Shown: one piece after another, positions 16,873 through 25,732 of the stretch | Position numbering within the stretch: the stretch's first letter is position 1 | Layout of the letters: every line of letters begins with the position of its first letter | DNA from: Candidatus Omnitrophica bacterium CG08_land_8_20_14_0_20_41_16 | GTDB lineage: Bacteria; Omnitrophota; Gorgyraeia; Gygaellales; Profunditerraquicolaceae | Direction: 5' to 3' | Assembly (NCBI GenBank): GCA_002774445.1 | Contig: PEYI01000056.1 | Location: forward strand, 1-34,173 | DNA length: 34,173 nucleotides | Program-made: the position numbers and the translations under genes | Notes under the pieces: model-generated | What the model was told of the DNA's origin: nothing | The model's database searches: none | What the model saw: only the letters and a program-made list of their open reading frames with translations

Positions 16873-19098
16873 TCATAATTTTCTAGCTATCCTCTCTTCC
16901 TCATAGGCCTCAATGATATCGCCTTCAATCACCTGATCAAACCCGGCTAAGCTAATCCCGCACTCAAAACCTTCAGCTACTTCACGCACATCGTCTTTAA
17001 AACGCTTTAACGACGAAAATTTGCCTTTAAAGACTACCTCCTCATTTCTGACTAAATCAACCATACAACTACGGTTAAATTTACCCTTAGTAACAAAACA
17101 CCCCGCAACTCTCCCCGCGTGAGAGAGTTGAAATATCTTTCTCACCTCAGCCCGGCCTAAGAATATTCTCTTAATCTTCGGCTCGAGCATGCCTTCAATT
17201 GCTGCCTTGATATCATTGGCTAATTCGTAAATGGTATTGTAGTTTTTTACATCAACACCTTCTTTAACCATTAATTCTTTAGCCAAATCATCAACCGCCA
17301 CATTAAACCCTAAAATCAGGGCATCGGAAACAACAGCCAACATAACATCAGAACTATTAACATTACCTACCCCGGCATGTATAAAATCCAACTTTATTTC
17401 GGATACATTCATTTTCGTTAAAGTTCCCCGGATTGCCTCAAGCGAACCCTGGACATCCGCCTTGATAATCAATTTTAATTCTTTTATCTTCCTTGCCTGA
17501 ATCTGGGCATGCAGGTCTTCTAAGCTCATACGTTTTACTGACTTTACCTGCCGGTCCCTTTCTTTTTCCATACGCAGAGAAGCTATCTCCTTGGCTTCTT
17601 TTTCCTCGGCGATAGCAAAAAATTGTTCTCCTGCCGCAGGGACACCCGAAACACCTAAGACCCCAACCGGCACCGAAGGAAGAGCGCTAGTTACGGATTG
17701 CCCATGGTCATTAAACATTGCCCGAATCTTACCGTAAAAATTGCCTACAATAATATTCTCATTTAAACGCAGGGCGCCATTCTGCACAAGAAGGGTAACT
17801 ACCGGGCCCCTCCCCTGAGACATTTTGGCTTCAATGACTATACCCCGGGCTAAACGGTTAGGGTTGGCTTTTAATTCCAGCATCTGCGACTCTAATATAA
17901 TCATCTCTAAAAGATTATCTATTCCCTCGCCTGTCTTTGCTGACACCGGAACAACTATTGTTTTTCCTCCCCAGTCCTCGGGATTTAAATCAAGTTTAGC
18001 CAACTGCTTTTTAACCCGGTCAATATCTGCCCCCGCTTTATCAATTTTATTTATAGCTACGATTATAGGTACCCCTGCTACCCGGGCATGGTCTATAGCC
18101 TCTTCTGTCTGAGGCATAATACCATCATCCGCCGCAACAACCAAGACCACAATGTCGGCAATACTCGCTCCCCTTAAACGCATGGCAGTAAAGGCTTCAT
18201 GGCCAGGGGTATCTAAAAATGTTATCTCACCCCTTGCCAAAACTACCCGGTATGCCCCGATATGCTGGGTAATCCCGCCATATTCAGATTCAGCAACTTT
18301 AGTCTTTCTTATCACGTCTAAAAGCGAAGTCTTGCCATGATCAACATGGCCCATAAAGGTGACGACCGGAGAGCGTGGTTTCAAATCTTTCGCTTCATCA
18401 CGAACCCTATGCATACTTAAGGTTAGCTCTTCTTTCCCTAATGCCTTTTTAATTTTACAATGGTATTTCTCGCAAATTTTGCTTACAACAGTTTCATCCA
18501 AGGCTTGGTTTATCCCCACCATCATCTTCATATCCATAAGGCCCTTGATGACAAGGGAAGGTTTCTCCCCTAATTTGATAGCTAAATCCTTAACCGTAAT
18601 AGGCAGCTCAAGCTCCAATTCTTTTAACTCAACCGCAGGCCACCCCGCCGTAGGCGGGGCTTTAGCCAAAGCCACAGGCGCTGCCTTAACTTCAATCTTA
18701 GGCTCTATCTTAATGGCTTCAGGCTTACTGATTATTTTAGGCGCGGGGATTTCTTTTTTAACTGCTGGCTTAGGAAGAATTACTACCTCTATCCTAGGTC
18801 CAGGCGTAATAATTTTCTCAATAGCGGGTTTTATCTTAATGACTGGCGCAACAAGTTTAACTTTCCCTTTTTTAAGATTAGCGGCTTTGGCTTTGGCTAA
18901 AGGAGACCAAACCACGGCCTTCCGGCCTGTGGCTTTGGCCCTAGTAACTCTTTTAACCTTAGTTGTCACCAACGCAATGGTTTTCTTGACCGGCTTAGTA
19001 TGGGCATCCGCAACTTTATGCGCTGCCTTTTTCATCTTTAGAGCCGGCGTCTTCTTAATTATTTTCTTTTTCTCTTTTTGCTTTTTCTGCTTAAGCAT
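16873..19098 (-). CDS. infB: Translation initiation factor IF-2
   Basis: IF-2 is the GTPase that brings initiator tRNA to the 30S subunit. A very basic lysine/alanine/proline-rich N-terminus (about 150 residues) is followed by an IF2_N domain ([20 protein letters not shown]). The G domain has [21 protein letters not shown] and SAKTGEG, and beta-barrel and C-terminal tRNA-binding domains follow. The frame opens at 19173, but AGGAAGG precedes the ATG at 19098, giving 741 residues. A small insert ([10 protein letters not shown]) before the IF2_N domain is encoded by the palindrome at 18643-18659. The nusA-infB order is standard. Confidence 0.96.
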   Translation of the reverse strand: MLKQKKQKEKKKIIKKTPALKMKKAAHKVADAHTKPVKKTIALVTTKVKRVTRAKATGRKAVVWSPLAKAKAANLKKGKVKLVAPVIKIKPAIEKIITPGPRIEVVILPKPAVKKEIPAPKIISKPEAIKIEPKIEVKAAPVALAKAPPTAGWPAVELKELELELPITVKDLAIKLGEKPSLVIKGLMDMKMMVGINQALDETVVSKICEKYHCKIKKALGKEELTLSMHRVRDEAKDLKPRSPVVTFMGHVDHGKTSLLDVIRKTKVAESEYGGITQHIGAYRVVLARGEITFLDTPGHEAFTAMRLRGASIADIVVLVVAADDGIMPQTEEAIDHARVAGVPIIVAINKIDKAGADIDRVKKQLAKLDLNPEDWGGKTIVVPVSAKTGEGIDNLLEMIILESQMLELKANPNRLARGIVIEAKMSQGRGPVVTLLVQNGALRLNENIIVGNFYGKIRAMFNDHGQSVTSALPSVPVGVLGVSGVPAAGEQFFAIAEEKEAKEIASLRMEKERDRQVKSVKRMSLEDLHAQIQARKIKELKLIIKADVQGSLEAIRGTLTKMNVSEIKLDFIHAGVGNVNSSDVMLAVVSDALILGFNVAVDDLAKELMVKEGVDVKNYNTIYELANDIKAAIEGMLEPKIKRIFLGRAEVRKIFQLSHAGRVAGCFVTKGKFNRSCMVDLVRNEEVVFKGKFSSLKRFKDDVREVAEGFECGISLAGFDQVIEGDIIEAYEEERIARKL
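18643..18659. repeat. Palindrome CCCCGCC-gta-GGCGGGG inside infB
   Basis: Perfect 7-base arms with a 3-base loop encode part of the linker ahead of the IF2_N domain. The frame is kept. It is the same hairpin style as 1097-1111 and 11801-11821. Confidence 0.65.
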
Positions 19099-19127
19099 TA
19101 TTTTATACCTTCCTGTTTTTATAAACT

Positions 19128-19154
19128 CCATTAGAAGACTTCGTTTTCTAACGG
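19128..19154. repeat. Palindrome at the nusA-infB junction
   Basis: CCATTAGAAGAC and GTTTTCTAACGG flank the loop TTC, with mismatches at two positions. It supplies the nusA stop codon (19148-19150). It resembles the CCCCGTTAGAAAC repeat before rimP. Confidence 0.5.
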
Positions 19155-20395
19155 AGCAATTTCTTAGCAGCAACTATCAATTTAGCTGCTTTTTTCTCGC
19201 CAATACCTTTAATTTTAGTCAGGCCTTCTTCTCCCGCCCTGGCAAGGTCTGACAATGAGTTTATCCCGGCGCATGATAAACTAAGCAGGGTTTTTTCTCC
19301 TATGCCTGATAATTCTTCTAAGGAAGCTTCGCCCTTTCCCTTTTTCTTTTCCTTTTTCTTATCCTTCTCCTGGGCCTTCTCGGCAGGCTTTTCTTCCTGA
19401 ATTTTAACTTCAGCATCGCCGCCAACCGCCTTCTCCTTAGCCAATGCTTGCGCCTGAGTAGTCTTAGTGCGTATATCAAGTTCCCAGCCTATAAGCCTTG
19501 AGGCAAGCCGGACATTCTGGCCGTGCTTACCTATCGCCAGAGACAATTGGTCATCATCAACGATAACTTCGGCCTTCATTTTATCTTTTTCTAATTTTAT
19601 CTCGGAAACCTTGGCCGGAGAAAGCGCGTTCTTAATATACTCCCGGATATCTTCGTTAAAACGCACAATATCGATCTTTTCGCCGTAAAGCTCGTTAACG
19701 ATATTCCTCACTCTATTCCCACGCATGCCTACGCAGGCGCCCACGGAATCAACTTTATCATTCTTAGAATAAACCGATACCTTCGTCCGTTCCCCGGCCT
19801 GCCGGGATATGGCTTTTATTTCTACTATCCCCTCATAGATCTCCGGAACTTCAAGTTCAAAAAGTTTCTTTACCAAATTAGGATGCGCGCGCGATAAAAT
19901 AATCTGAACCCCTCTGGCTTCCCTTTCCACACCCAACAAAAAGGCGCGGATGCGCTGTCCTTGTTTAAATTCTTCATTCGGAGACTGCTCACGTTTAATA
20001 AGTATGCCTTCGGCCTTACCCAAAAGATCTATGATAATATTCCCTCTTTCAAATCTATAGACCGTGCCGCTGACAATCTCTCCTACGCGGCCCTGAAATT
20101 CATTAAAGACCACCTCCTTCTCTGCCTCGCGTATCTTCTGGATTATAACCTGACGCGCGGTTGAAGCGGCGATACGGCCAAAGTCCAAAGAAGTAACTTC
20201 TTGACCGTTTCTATAAGCGTGTATCTTGCCGCTATTACGGTCAAGCTCTACCTTAAGCTCTTCTTCAGGCTTAAGGTCAATAACTCTTTTGGCAGCGCTA
20301 ACCAAGGCGCTCTCCACCGCCTCAATTAAAACTTCTTTCTTGATTCCCTTTTCTCTCTCTATTTGTTCAATTATTGCTAATAATTCCTGGCTCAT
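19148..20395 (-). CDS. nusA: Transcription termination/antitermination factor NusA
   Basis: NusA binds RNA polymerase and nascent RNA to control pausing and termination. The 415 residues show the N-terminal polymerase-binding domain, S1 domain (RVGEIVSGTVYRFERGNIIIDLLGKAEGIL) and KH domains (SVGACVGMRGNRVRNIVNEL and LAIGKHGQNVRLASRLIGWELDI). A lysine/glutamate-rich linker and a helix-hairpin-helix end (LSGIGEKTLLSLSCAGINSL...IKGIGEKKAAKLI) follow. The rimP-nusA-infB order is canonical. Confidence 0.97.
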   Translation of the reverse strand: MSQELLAIIEQIEREKGIKKEVLIEAVESALVSAAKRVIDLKPEEELKVELDRNSGKIHAYRNGQEVTSLDFGRIAASTARQVIIQKIREAEKEVVFNEFQGRVGEIVSGTVYRFERGNIIIDLLGKAEGILIKREQSPNEEFKQGQRIRAFLLGVEREARGVQIILSRAHPNLVKKLFELEVPEIYEGIVEIKAISRQAGERTKVSVYSKNDKVDSVGACVGMRGNRVRNIVNELYGEKIDIVRFNEDIREYIKNALSPAKVSEIKLEKDKMKAEVIVDDDQLSLAIGKHGQNVRLASRLIGWELDIRTKTTQAQALAKEKAVGGDAEVKIQEEKPAEKAQEKDKKKEKKKGKGEASLEELSGIGEKTLLSLSCAGINSLSDLARAGEEGLTKIKGIGEKKAAKLIVAAKKLLR

Positions 20396-20415
20396 TTTTA
20401 TATTCTCCGATTCTA

Positions 20416-20874
20416 TTAAATTATAAGTCTTGCCTTATTAATTTTTAAAAAAGGCACCTCAATAAGGTTATCCTCTACGCTTATAAAAACACTATCTTCG
20501 CCTACCTTGTTAATCAAACCCTCCCACTCTAATTTACCGTTAATAAGTTCATTCAAGAAAAATCTTGCGCTTTTATTTAAACAACGCAAAAAATCATTTT
20601 TAGTCTTAAGCGGCCTATCTAACCCGGGAGAAGAAATCTCCAAGATATACCTACCTTGAATTATATCTTTTTCATCAAGCAACCCGCCTATGTCCCGGTT
20701 AAGTATTGCGCATTCATCTAGTGTTATCCCGCCCGTAAGCTTATCCGTTAAAATCCTTAAAACAAGATCTCTACCTTCATACCTGTAAATAATATCCACC
20801 AAGATTAAGTTTAAAGATTTTAAATAATCCTCCAACAAAATATTCAACTGACTAATAAGAACTTCCCTATCCAT
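20416..20874 (-). CDS. rimP: Ribosome maturation factor RimP
   Basis: RimP assists 30S subunit maturation. The 152-residue protein has the family pattern: LILVDIIYRYEGRDLVLRILTDK, GGITLDECAILNRDIGGLLD and the signature YILEISSPGLDRPLKTKNDFLR. It precedes nusA by 20 bases. Its ATG follows the arm of an inverted repeat (20878-20927); GGGGT 4 bases upstream of the ATG is the only plausible ribosome site. Confidence 0.95.
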   Translation of the reverse strand: MDREVLISQLNILLEDYLKSLNLILVDIIYRYEGRDLVLRILTDKLTGGITLDECAILNRDIGGLLDEKDIIQGRYILEISSPGLDRPLKTKNDFLRCLNKSARFFLNELINGKLEWEGLINKVGEDSVFISVEDNLIEVPFLKINKARLII

Positions 20875-20877
20875 TTA

Positions 20878-20927
20878 CCCCGTTAGAAACATCCTAAATA
20901 ATATAACCCCCCTAGTTTCTAATGGGG
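20878..20927. repeat. Inverted repeat filling the proS-rimP gap
   Basis: CCCCGTTAGAAAC (20878-20890) and GTTTCTAATGGGG (20915-20927) differ from perfect complement at one position. The arm nearest rimP ends 3 bases before its ATG and includes its only plausible ribosome site. Confidence 0.6.
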
Positions 20928-20933
20928 TTTATC

Positions 20934-22172
20934 TCAAGCTTTAATTTCTTTAATAACTTCCTGCGCTGGTTTAATAATCTTATTTTGGGTGCGGCGGTCT
21001 TTAAGCTCTAACGAACCGTCTTTAAGCGCGCCCTTACCAATAATTACCTGCAAAGGTATCCCTAAAAGATCGGCGTCTTTAAACTTTACCCCTGCCCGCT
21101 CATCGCGGTCATCAAGAAGAACGTCAATTCCGGAAACTTGCAAATCTTTATATACGCTTAAGGCCATTGCCATAATATTCTTATCCGTTACATCCAAAGC
21201 CATAATGATAACCTTATAAGGGGCAAGCTCATTAGGCCAGATAATCCCGTCCTGATCGTGGTTCTCCTCGATTACCGCAGAGATTAAACGCGAGACGCCT
21301 AGGCCATAACAACCCATAATAATAGGCTGTAGTTTTCCCTTAGCGTCTAAAAAGTTGGCGCCCAGAGAAACGCTGTATTTAGTCCCCAACTTAAATATGT
21401 GCCCAACCTCAATGGCATTTACTTTCTCTAGTGGTTCTTTACATTTAGGGCATCTCTCTTTTGCGCCCTCCTCAAAAGTTCTGGAATATTTACACTTAGG
21501 GCAAGTTAAAACCAAATCTTCGCCGTCTGGGGCCACAACCATAAATTCATGCGAAACCTTTCCCCCCATAATTCCGGAATCTGCTTCAGGAATTAAGACA
21601 TTAAGCCCGCATCTTTTAAAAATCCTTATATAAGCTTCATACATCGCCTGATAATTCTTATCCAGTCCGGCCGCATCACTATCAAAACTATAAGCGTCCT
21701 TCATGATAAATTCGCAGGCGCGGATTAAGCCATTTCGCGGCCGAATTTCATCGCGAAATTTAGTCTGAATTTGGTATAAAACTAACGGGAGTTGCTTGTA
21801 ACTTGACACGTAATTCCTGACTAATTCGGTAATAATTTCCTCATGGGTCGGGCCTAAGCAAATCTTTCTATCCCGACGGTCAATAAACCTAAACATAACT
21901 TCGCCGATATCCTTATCCCGGCCCGAGCGCTGCCATAGCTCTAGAGGCTGTAACGCCGGAAGTAAAACCTCGGACGCGCTACAGGAATTCATCTCCTGAC
22001 GGATTATACTCTGGATATTCTCTAAAACTTTTAAACCTAAAGGAAGATAAGAATAAACTCCGGCCATAAGCATGCGCACTAACCCCGCGCGCAAAAGAAG
22101 CTGATAACTTATTGATTCCGCTTCCTGCGGAGTCTCTTTTAAAGTCGGAATAAAAGTTTTTGTCCAGCGCAT
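20934..22172 (-). CDS. proS: Prolyl-tRNA synthetase lacking the INS editing domain
   Basis: This class II synthetase charges tRNA-Pro. Motif 2 (KFRDEIRPRNGLIRACEF) and motif 3 (GCYGLGVSRL) are present, as is the C-terminal anticodon domain. The length is 412 residues, against about 570 for bacterial ProRS. The INS editing domain that normally lies between motifs 2 and 3 is missing. The two cysteine pairs that usually flank it (about residues 224/227 and 241/244) are now 14 residues apart and look like a small zinc ribbon. The enzyme should be unable to clear alanyl-tRNA-Pro in cis. The ATG overlaps the cpaF stop (TGATG); a GTG one codon earlier is possible. Confidence 0.95.
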   Translation of the reverse strand: MRWTKTFIPTLKETPQEAESISYQLLLRAGLVRMLMAGVYSYLPLGLKVLENIQSIIRQEMNSCSASEVLLPALQPLELWQRSGRDKDIGEVMFRFIDRRDRKICLGPTHEEIITELVRNYVSSYKQLPLVLYQIQTKFRDEIRPRNGLIRACEFIMKDAYSFDSDAAGLDKNYQAMYEAYIRIFKRCGLNVLIPEADSGIMGGKVSHEFMVVAPDGEDLVLTCPKCKYSRTFEEGAKERCPKCKEPLEKVNAIEVGHIFKLGTKYSVSLGANFLDAKGKLQPIIMGCYGLGVSRLISAVIEENHDQDGIIWPNELAPYKVIIMALDVTDKNIMAMALSVYKDLQVSGIDVLLDDRDERAGVKFKDADLLGIPLQVIIGKGALKDGSLELKDRRTQNKIIKPAQEVIKEIKA

Positions 22173-23425
22173 CACTTAAAAATCTCTTGGGGTAAATTTA
22201 TACCTGCCTTATAGAATAAAGGGTAAAATACCGGTACTACTCCGGTAGCCCTAAACCTACCCTTGACTTTGCCTTCTTTACTTACCTCTTCAATTTCGTA
22301 TACAAAAATATCCTCTAGAATAACTTGATAATCTTTTATTCCGTTTACCTGAGTCAGGCGTGTTATCTTCCTAGAGCCATCAGGTAACTGCTCCTGTTGA
22401 ATAATAAGATTTACAGCTGCGGCTATCTGCCTATGCACGGCCTCCAAAGTTATGGGGATACCACTGGTTAAAACCATGGTCTCGAGCCTATGAATGACGT
22501 CTTGCGGGGAACCGGCGTGGATTACTGCCAAAGCTCCTCTATGGCCGGAACACATTGCCTGAAGCATATCCAAAGCCTCCGAACTTCTGATTTCTCCCAA
22601 AATAATCCTCCCCGGCCGCATACGTAGAGAATTCTTAAATAAATCTCTTATGGTTACTTCTCCCTTACCTTCGATATTAGGGTTTCTTGTTTCAAGCCTA
22701 ATTACATGATCTTGAGCCAAGTGCAATTCCGCGGTATCTTCAATAGTAACAATACGTTCATCATTATTAATATATCCGGAGAGGACACCTAAGGCGGTAG
22801 TTTTTCCTGAACCAGTTGCTCCGGAAAAAAGCATATTGACTTTGGCCTTAATGCAGGCAATTAAAAAATCTGCCATACACCGGTCTAATGTCCCTAAACC
22901 AATCAGGTCTTCGACCGAGCGAATCTCCTCAAGGAATTTCCTGATTGTTACCACTGGGCCGTCTAACGCCAAAGGAGGTATGATAACATTCACCCGAGAG
23001 CCATCATCTAAGGAAATATCTACGTAAGGATATGATTCATCAATATGGCGCCGGGTAGGAGCAAGCATCTTTTGAACTACATACATAATCTGCTGGTCAC
23101 TATCAAAGGTAATTGAAGATATTGTTTTTTTACCGTTCTTCTCCAGGTAAACCTTTTTGGGGCCGTTAATCATAATCTCGGTAATGCTCGGGTCTTTCAT
23201 AAATTGCTCTATCGGGCCGAAACCGCTAAACTCATCGACTAACTCCCCGATTATTCTTTGCTTATCTTCTTCACCTAGGCCGTGCCGGGGACGATTTACT
23301 ATACCCTCTATTATCAGCCTGATATTTTCCTTCAGCTCTTCCTTAGTGGCAGAAGCCTTATTCCATAGGCTGCTATACCGAGCAATGAAATCCCGCCTTA
23401 TTTTATCTTTTAATGTTCCATCCAT
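22172..23425 (-). CDS. CpaF/TadA-type secretion ATPase (Flp pilus family)
   Basis: The 417-residue hexameric ATPase belongs to the type II/IV secretion superfamily. Walker A is GATGSGKTT (202-210), Walker B RIILGEIR (273-280), with the His box (VIHAGSP) near 303. The N-terminal domain includes the family motif FGPIEQFMKDPSITEIMINGP. Such ATPases drive Tad/Flp pilus assembly or related secretion. No other tad or pilus gene is present, so the gene is an orphan between ispG (the stop abuts its ATG, TAAATG) and proS (1-base overlap). AAGGGG precedes the start. Confidence 0.93.
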   Translation of the reverse strand: MDGTLKDKIRRDFIARYSSLWNKASATKEELKENIRLIIEGIVNRPRHGLGEEDKQRIIGELVDEFSGFGPIEQFMKDPSITEIMINGPKKVYLEKNGKKTISSITFDSDQQIMYVVQKMLAPTRRHIDESYPYVDISLDDGSRVNVIIPPLALDGPVVTIRKFLEEIRSVEDLIGLGTLDRCMADFLIACIKAKVNMLFSGATGSGKTTALGVLSGYINNDERIVTIEDTAELHLAQDHVIRLETRNPNIEGKGEVTIRDLFKNSLRMRPGRIILGEIRSSEALDMLQAMCSGHRGALAVIHAGSPQDVIHRLETMVLTSGIPITLEAVHRQIAAAVNLIIQQEQLPDGSRKITRLTQVNGIKDYQVILEDIFVYEIEEVSKEGKVKGRFRATGVVPVFYPLFYKAGINLPQEIFK

Positions 23426-24490
23426 TTATTCCCCTTTCAGTTGTTTTAACAAGAGCTCCTCGCATTTGGAAAAAGAGATTTTACCTATAGCCTTTCCTCT
23501 TTTGAATAATAACCCATATTTTTTGCCGAAGGCAACGCCGATATCCGCTTCTTTGGCTTCGCCCGGTCCGTTAACCACGCAACCCATTATTGCTACCTTA
23601 AGCGGCCGAGTCCATAGCCGAAAATCCATAGCTGAAAGTCTTTTCTCTAAATTATTGACTATCTTCACTAAATCCACTTCGCAACGTCCGCAAGTAGGGC
23701 AACTGATAATTTCAGGCCCAAAACTGCGCAGGCCAAGCGACTCTAGGATAGCCTTAGCAGCATAAACTTCCTGAAGAGGATTATCTGTAAGCGATACCCT
23801 GATAGTATCCCCTATCCCCCCTAAAAGCAAAGCGCCTAAAGCAATACTTGACTTTATGGTTCCGGCAAAAGGAGAGCCGGTAGCAGTAACTCCCAAATGC
23901 AAAGGATAATCGCAAACCCTGGCTATCTTGCGGTAAGCCGTAACAGTATCCAATACATTAGATGCCTTCAGCGAAATTACCATATCGTAGAATTTAAATC
24001 CCTCCAGCATCTTTATATATGAAAGCGCGCTCTTAACTAATTTATCCGGCATCCCTGATTTCTGTGAGCCGGAATCTTTAACTGATCCCGAGTTTAAACC
24101 GATACGCAAAGGTATCCTAGATGATTTTAATGCGCTTATCACTTCCCTGACCTCTTCTTTTTTATAAATATTACCGGGATTAAGCCTGATTTTATCCGCG
24201 CCACAATCAATAGCCATAAGCGCAAGCCGATAATCAAAATGTATATCTGCAACTAAGGAAAGGCTAACCCTATTCTTTATCTTTTTAAATGCCTTAGCGT
24301 CATCCGCATCTTTTACCGCCAAACGCACAATCTGACACCCTGCATTCTCTAAATCAATAATCTGTTTAACGGCCTTCTCGATATCTGAAGTCTTAACCTT
24401 GACCATAGATTGTATAACAATAGGGCTTCCTCCTCCTATAATAAGGCCGCCGACCTTAACTACCCTTGTTTTATGCCTTTTAATCAACAT
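23426..24490 (-). CDS. ispG: 4-hydroxy-3-methylbut-2-enyl diphosphate synthase (MEP pathway)
   Basis: IspG is a [4Fe-4S] enzyme that converts MEcPP to HMBPP. The 354 residues include IVIQSMVKVKTSDIEKAVKQI, GADKIRLNPGNI and the cluster region with CPTCGRCEVDL and AIMGCVVNGPGEAKEADIGVA. The cysteines of CPTCGRC and GCVVNGPG are the expected ligands. It lies two genes from dxr, another enzyme of the same pathway. A perfect 10-bp hairpin (24500-24526) sits 9 bases upstream of the ATG and no ribosome site is visible. Confidence 0.96.
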   Translation of the reverse strand: MLIKRHKTRVVKVGGLIIGGGSPIVIQSMVKVKTSDIEKAVKQIIDLENAGCQIVRLAVKDADDAKAFKKIKNRVSLSLVADIHFDYRLALMAIDCGADKIRLNPGNIYKKEEVREVISALKSSRIPLRIGLNSGSVKDSGSQKSGMPDKLVKSALSYIKMLEGFKFYDMVISLKASNVLDTVTAYRKIARVCDYPLHLGVTATGSPFAGTIKSSIALGALLLGGIGDTIRVSLTDNPLQEVYAAKAILESLGLRSFGPEIISCPTCGRCEVDLVKIVNNLEKRLSAMDFRLWTRPLKVAIMGCVVNGPGEAKEADIGVAFGKKYGLLFKRGKAIGKISFSKCEELLLKQLKGE

Positions 24491-24499
24491 GATTATTTA

Positions 24500-24650
24500 G
24501 TTACTGCTGAAAAACCCAGCAGTAACTTGATTACACAGATTTTAGAAAAGATTACACAGATTGTCTCGTGGGAGATTTAATCCGTGTAATCTGCTTCTAA
24601 TCTTTTAATCAGAGAGCTCTGCATATTTTTTAGACTTTTTCAGAGCTCTC
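24500..24650. repeat. Three successive palindromes between rseP and ispG
   Basis: GTTACTGCTG/CAGCAGTAAC (24500-24526) is perfect. GATTACACAGATT/AATCCGTGTAATC (24550-24591) has one mismatch. GAGAGCTCTG/CAGAGCTCTC (24612-24650) is perfect and overlaps the rseP stop. No T-tract follows on the minus strand, and no gene or promoter is evident in the 158-base gap. Confidence 0.65.
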
Positions 24651-25731
24651 ATTTAACGAAAAGCTTGGATATCTTATCCCCAAAATTTCTGACTATATCA
24701 TTATAGGTTACAAAAACCGCCAGGAACATGATAAAAGAAATTCCGATCTTGTTAACTACCCGATCTGCCTTAAGGCTTAAAACCTTACCTCTTATTTTTT
24801 CTAAAGCCAGCAATACAATATGGCCTCCGTCTAATATAGGTAACGGCAAGAGGTTAAATATCGCAAGGCTTAAACTTAATACTGCCATCAAATGCAGGAT
24901 AGCTATAACACCCAGCCTTACCGCTTTAGAGGTAATAAAGAAAATCCCCAGAGGCCCGGTCATAGACTCGCGCATAGAAAGCCTGCCGGTTACAAGGAAA
25001 CCAAGGGCTTTATAGGTCATAATCGTCAAATCAAAAACTTTACTAAGGCCTAAGGAGAAGGATTTTAGAAAACCATGCCTTACTTCTACTACTTCATCAA
25101 AAGGAGTTATACCCAATAAACCGAATTTACGCTTCTGGCCTATCTGATCTTCCATCTGTTTCTCTTTTATTCGTACCGGAAGAATAAGTTCTTTATTTTC
25201 TCTTACAAATGATACTTTCACATAATCCTCGGACTTTTTGGCATAAATTATTTTCTGCAGATCTTCCCAATATTCTACTCTTTTACCGTCTATAGCAGAA
25301 ATCTTATCCCCTATTTTAAGGCCTGCTTCCTGAGCGCCAAGCCCATCGATCAATCCCCCTACCTTAGTGGTCAACGTAGGGTAACCTACAAAACATATCA
25401 GCCAAAAGAACAAAATCCCCAAGACATAATTAAGCAAAGGCCCAAAAAATATTATCCAGAAACGCTTACCCGGCTTCTGCGATAAATATTCGTCGGGTCC
25501 GCCTTTATATTCCTCCAGGTTATCTCCTGCCATCTTCACGTAACCGCCTAGCGGGATAACGCTAATAGAATATTCCGTCTGGCCTTTTTTTATTTTGATT
25601 AATTTCCGGCCGAATCCCAGCGAAAATTCTTCAACCCGCACGCCAATCTTTTTAGCAATAATAAAATGCCCGAATTCATGAACGAGTATCAGTATACTCA
25701 AAATAAATAAGAAAATAAGCAAAACTAACAT
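24649..25731 (-). CDS. rseP: RseP-type site-2 zinc metalloprotease (M50)
   Basis: This inner-membrane protease cuts anti-sigma factors or signal-peptide remnants within the membrane. The 360 residues have HEFGH near residue 18 in the first helix, a PDZ domain (VGGLIDGLGAQEAGLKIGDKISAIDGKRV) and the third zinc motif NLLPLPILDGGH, with four hydrophobic segments. It follows dxr by 1 base, in the common dxr-rseP arrangement. Confidence 0.95.
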   Translation of the reverse strand: MLVLLIFLFILSILILVHEFGHFIIAKKIGVRVEEFSLGFGRKLIKIKKGQTEYSISVIPLGGYVKMAGDNLEEYKGGPDEYLSQKPGKRFWIIFFGPLLNYVLGILFFWLICFVGYPTLTTKVGGLIDGLGAQEAGLKIGDKISAIDGKRVEYWEDLQKIIYAKKSEDYVKVSFVRENKELILPVRIKEKQMEDQIGQKRKFGLLGITPFDEVVEVRHGFLKSFSLGLSKVFDLTIMTYKALGFLVTGRLSMRESMTGPLGIFFITSKAVRLGVIAILHLMAVLSLSLAIFNLLPLPILDGGHIVLLALEKIRGKVLSLKADRVVNKIGISFIMFLAVFVTYNDIVRNFGDKISKLFVK

Positions 25732-25732
25732 C

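Noticed and set aside
18359-19252. 297-residue open frame on the plus strand
   Set aside because: It lies opposite the lysine/alanine-rich infB N-terminus and the nusA end, has low-complexity composition and no ribosome site; it is a shadow of infB.
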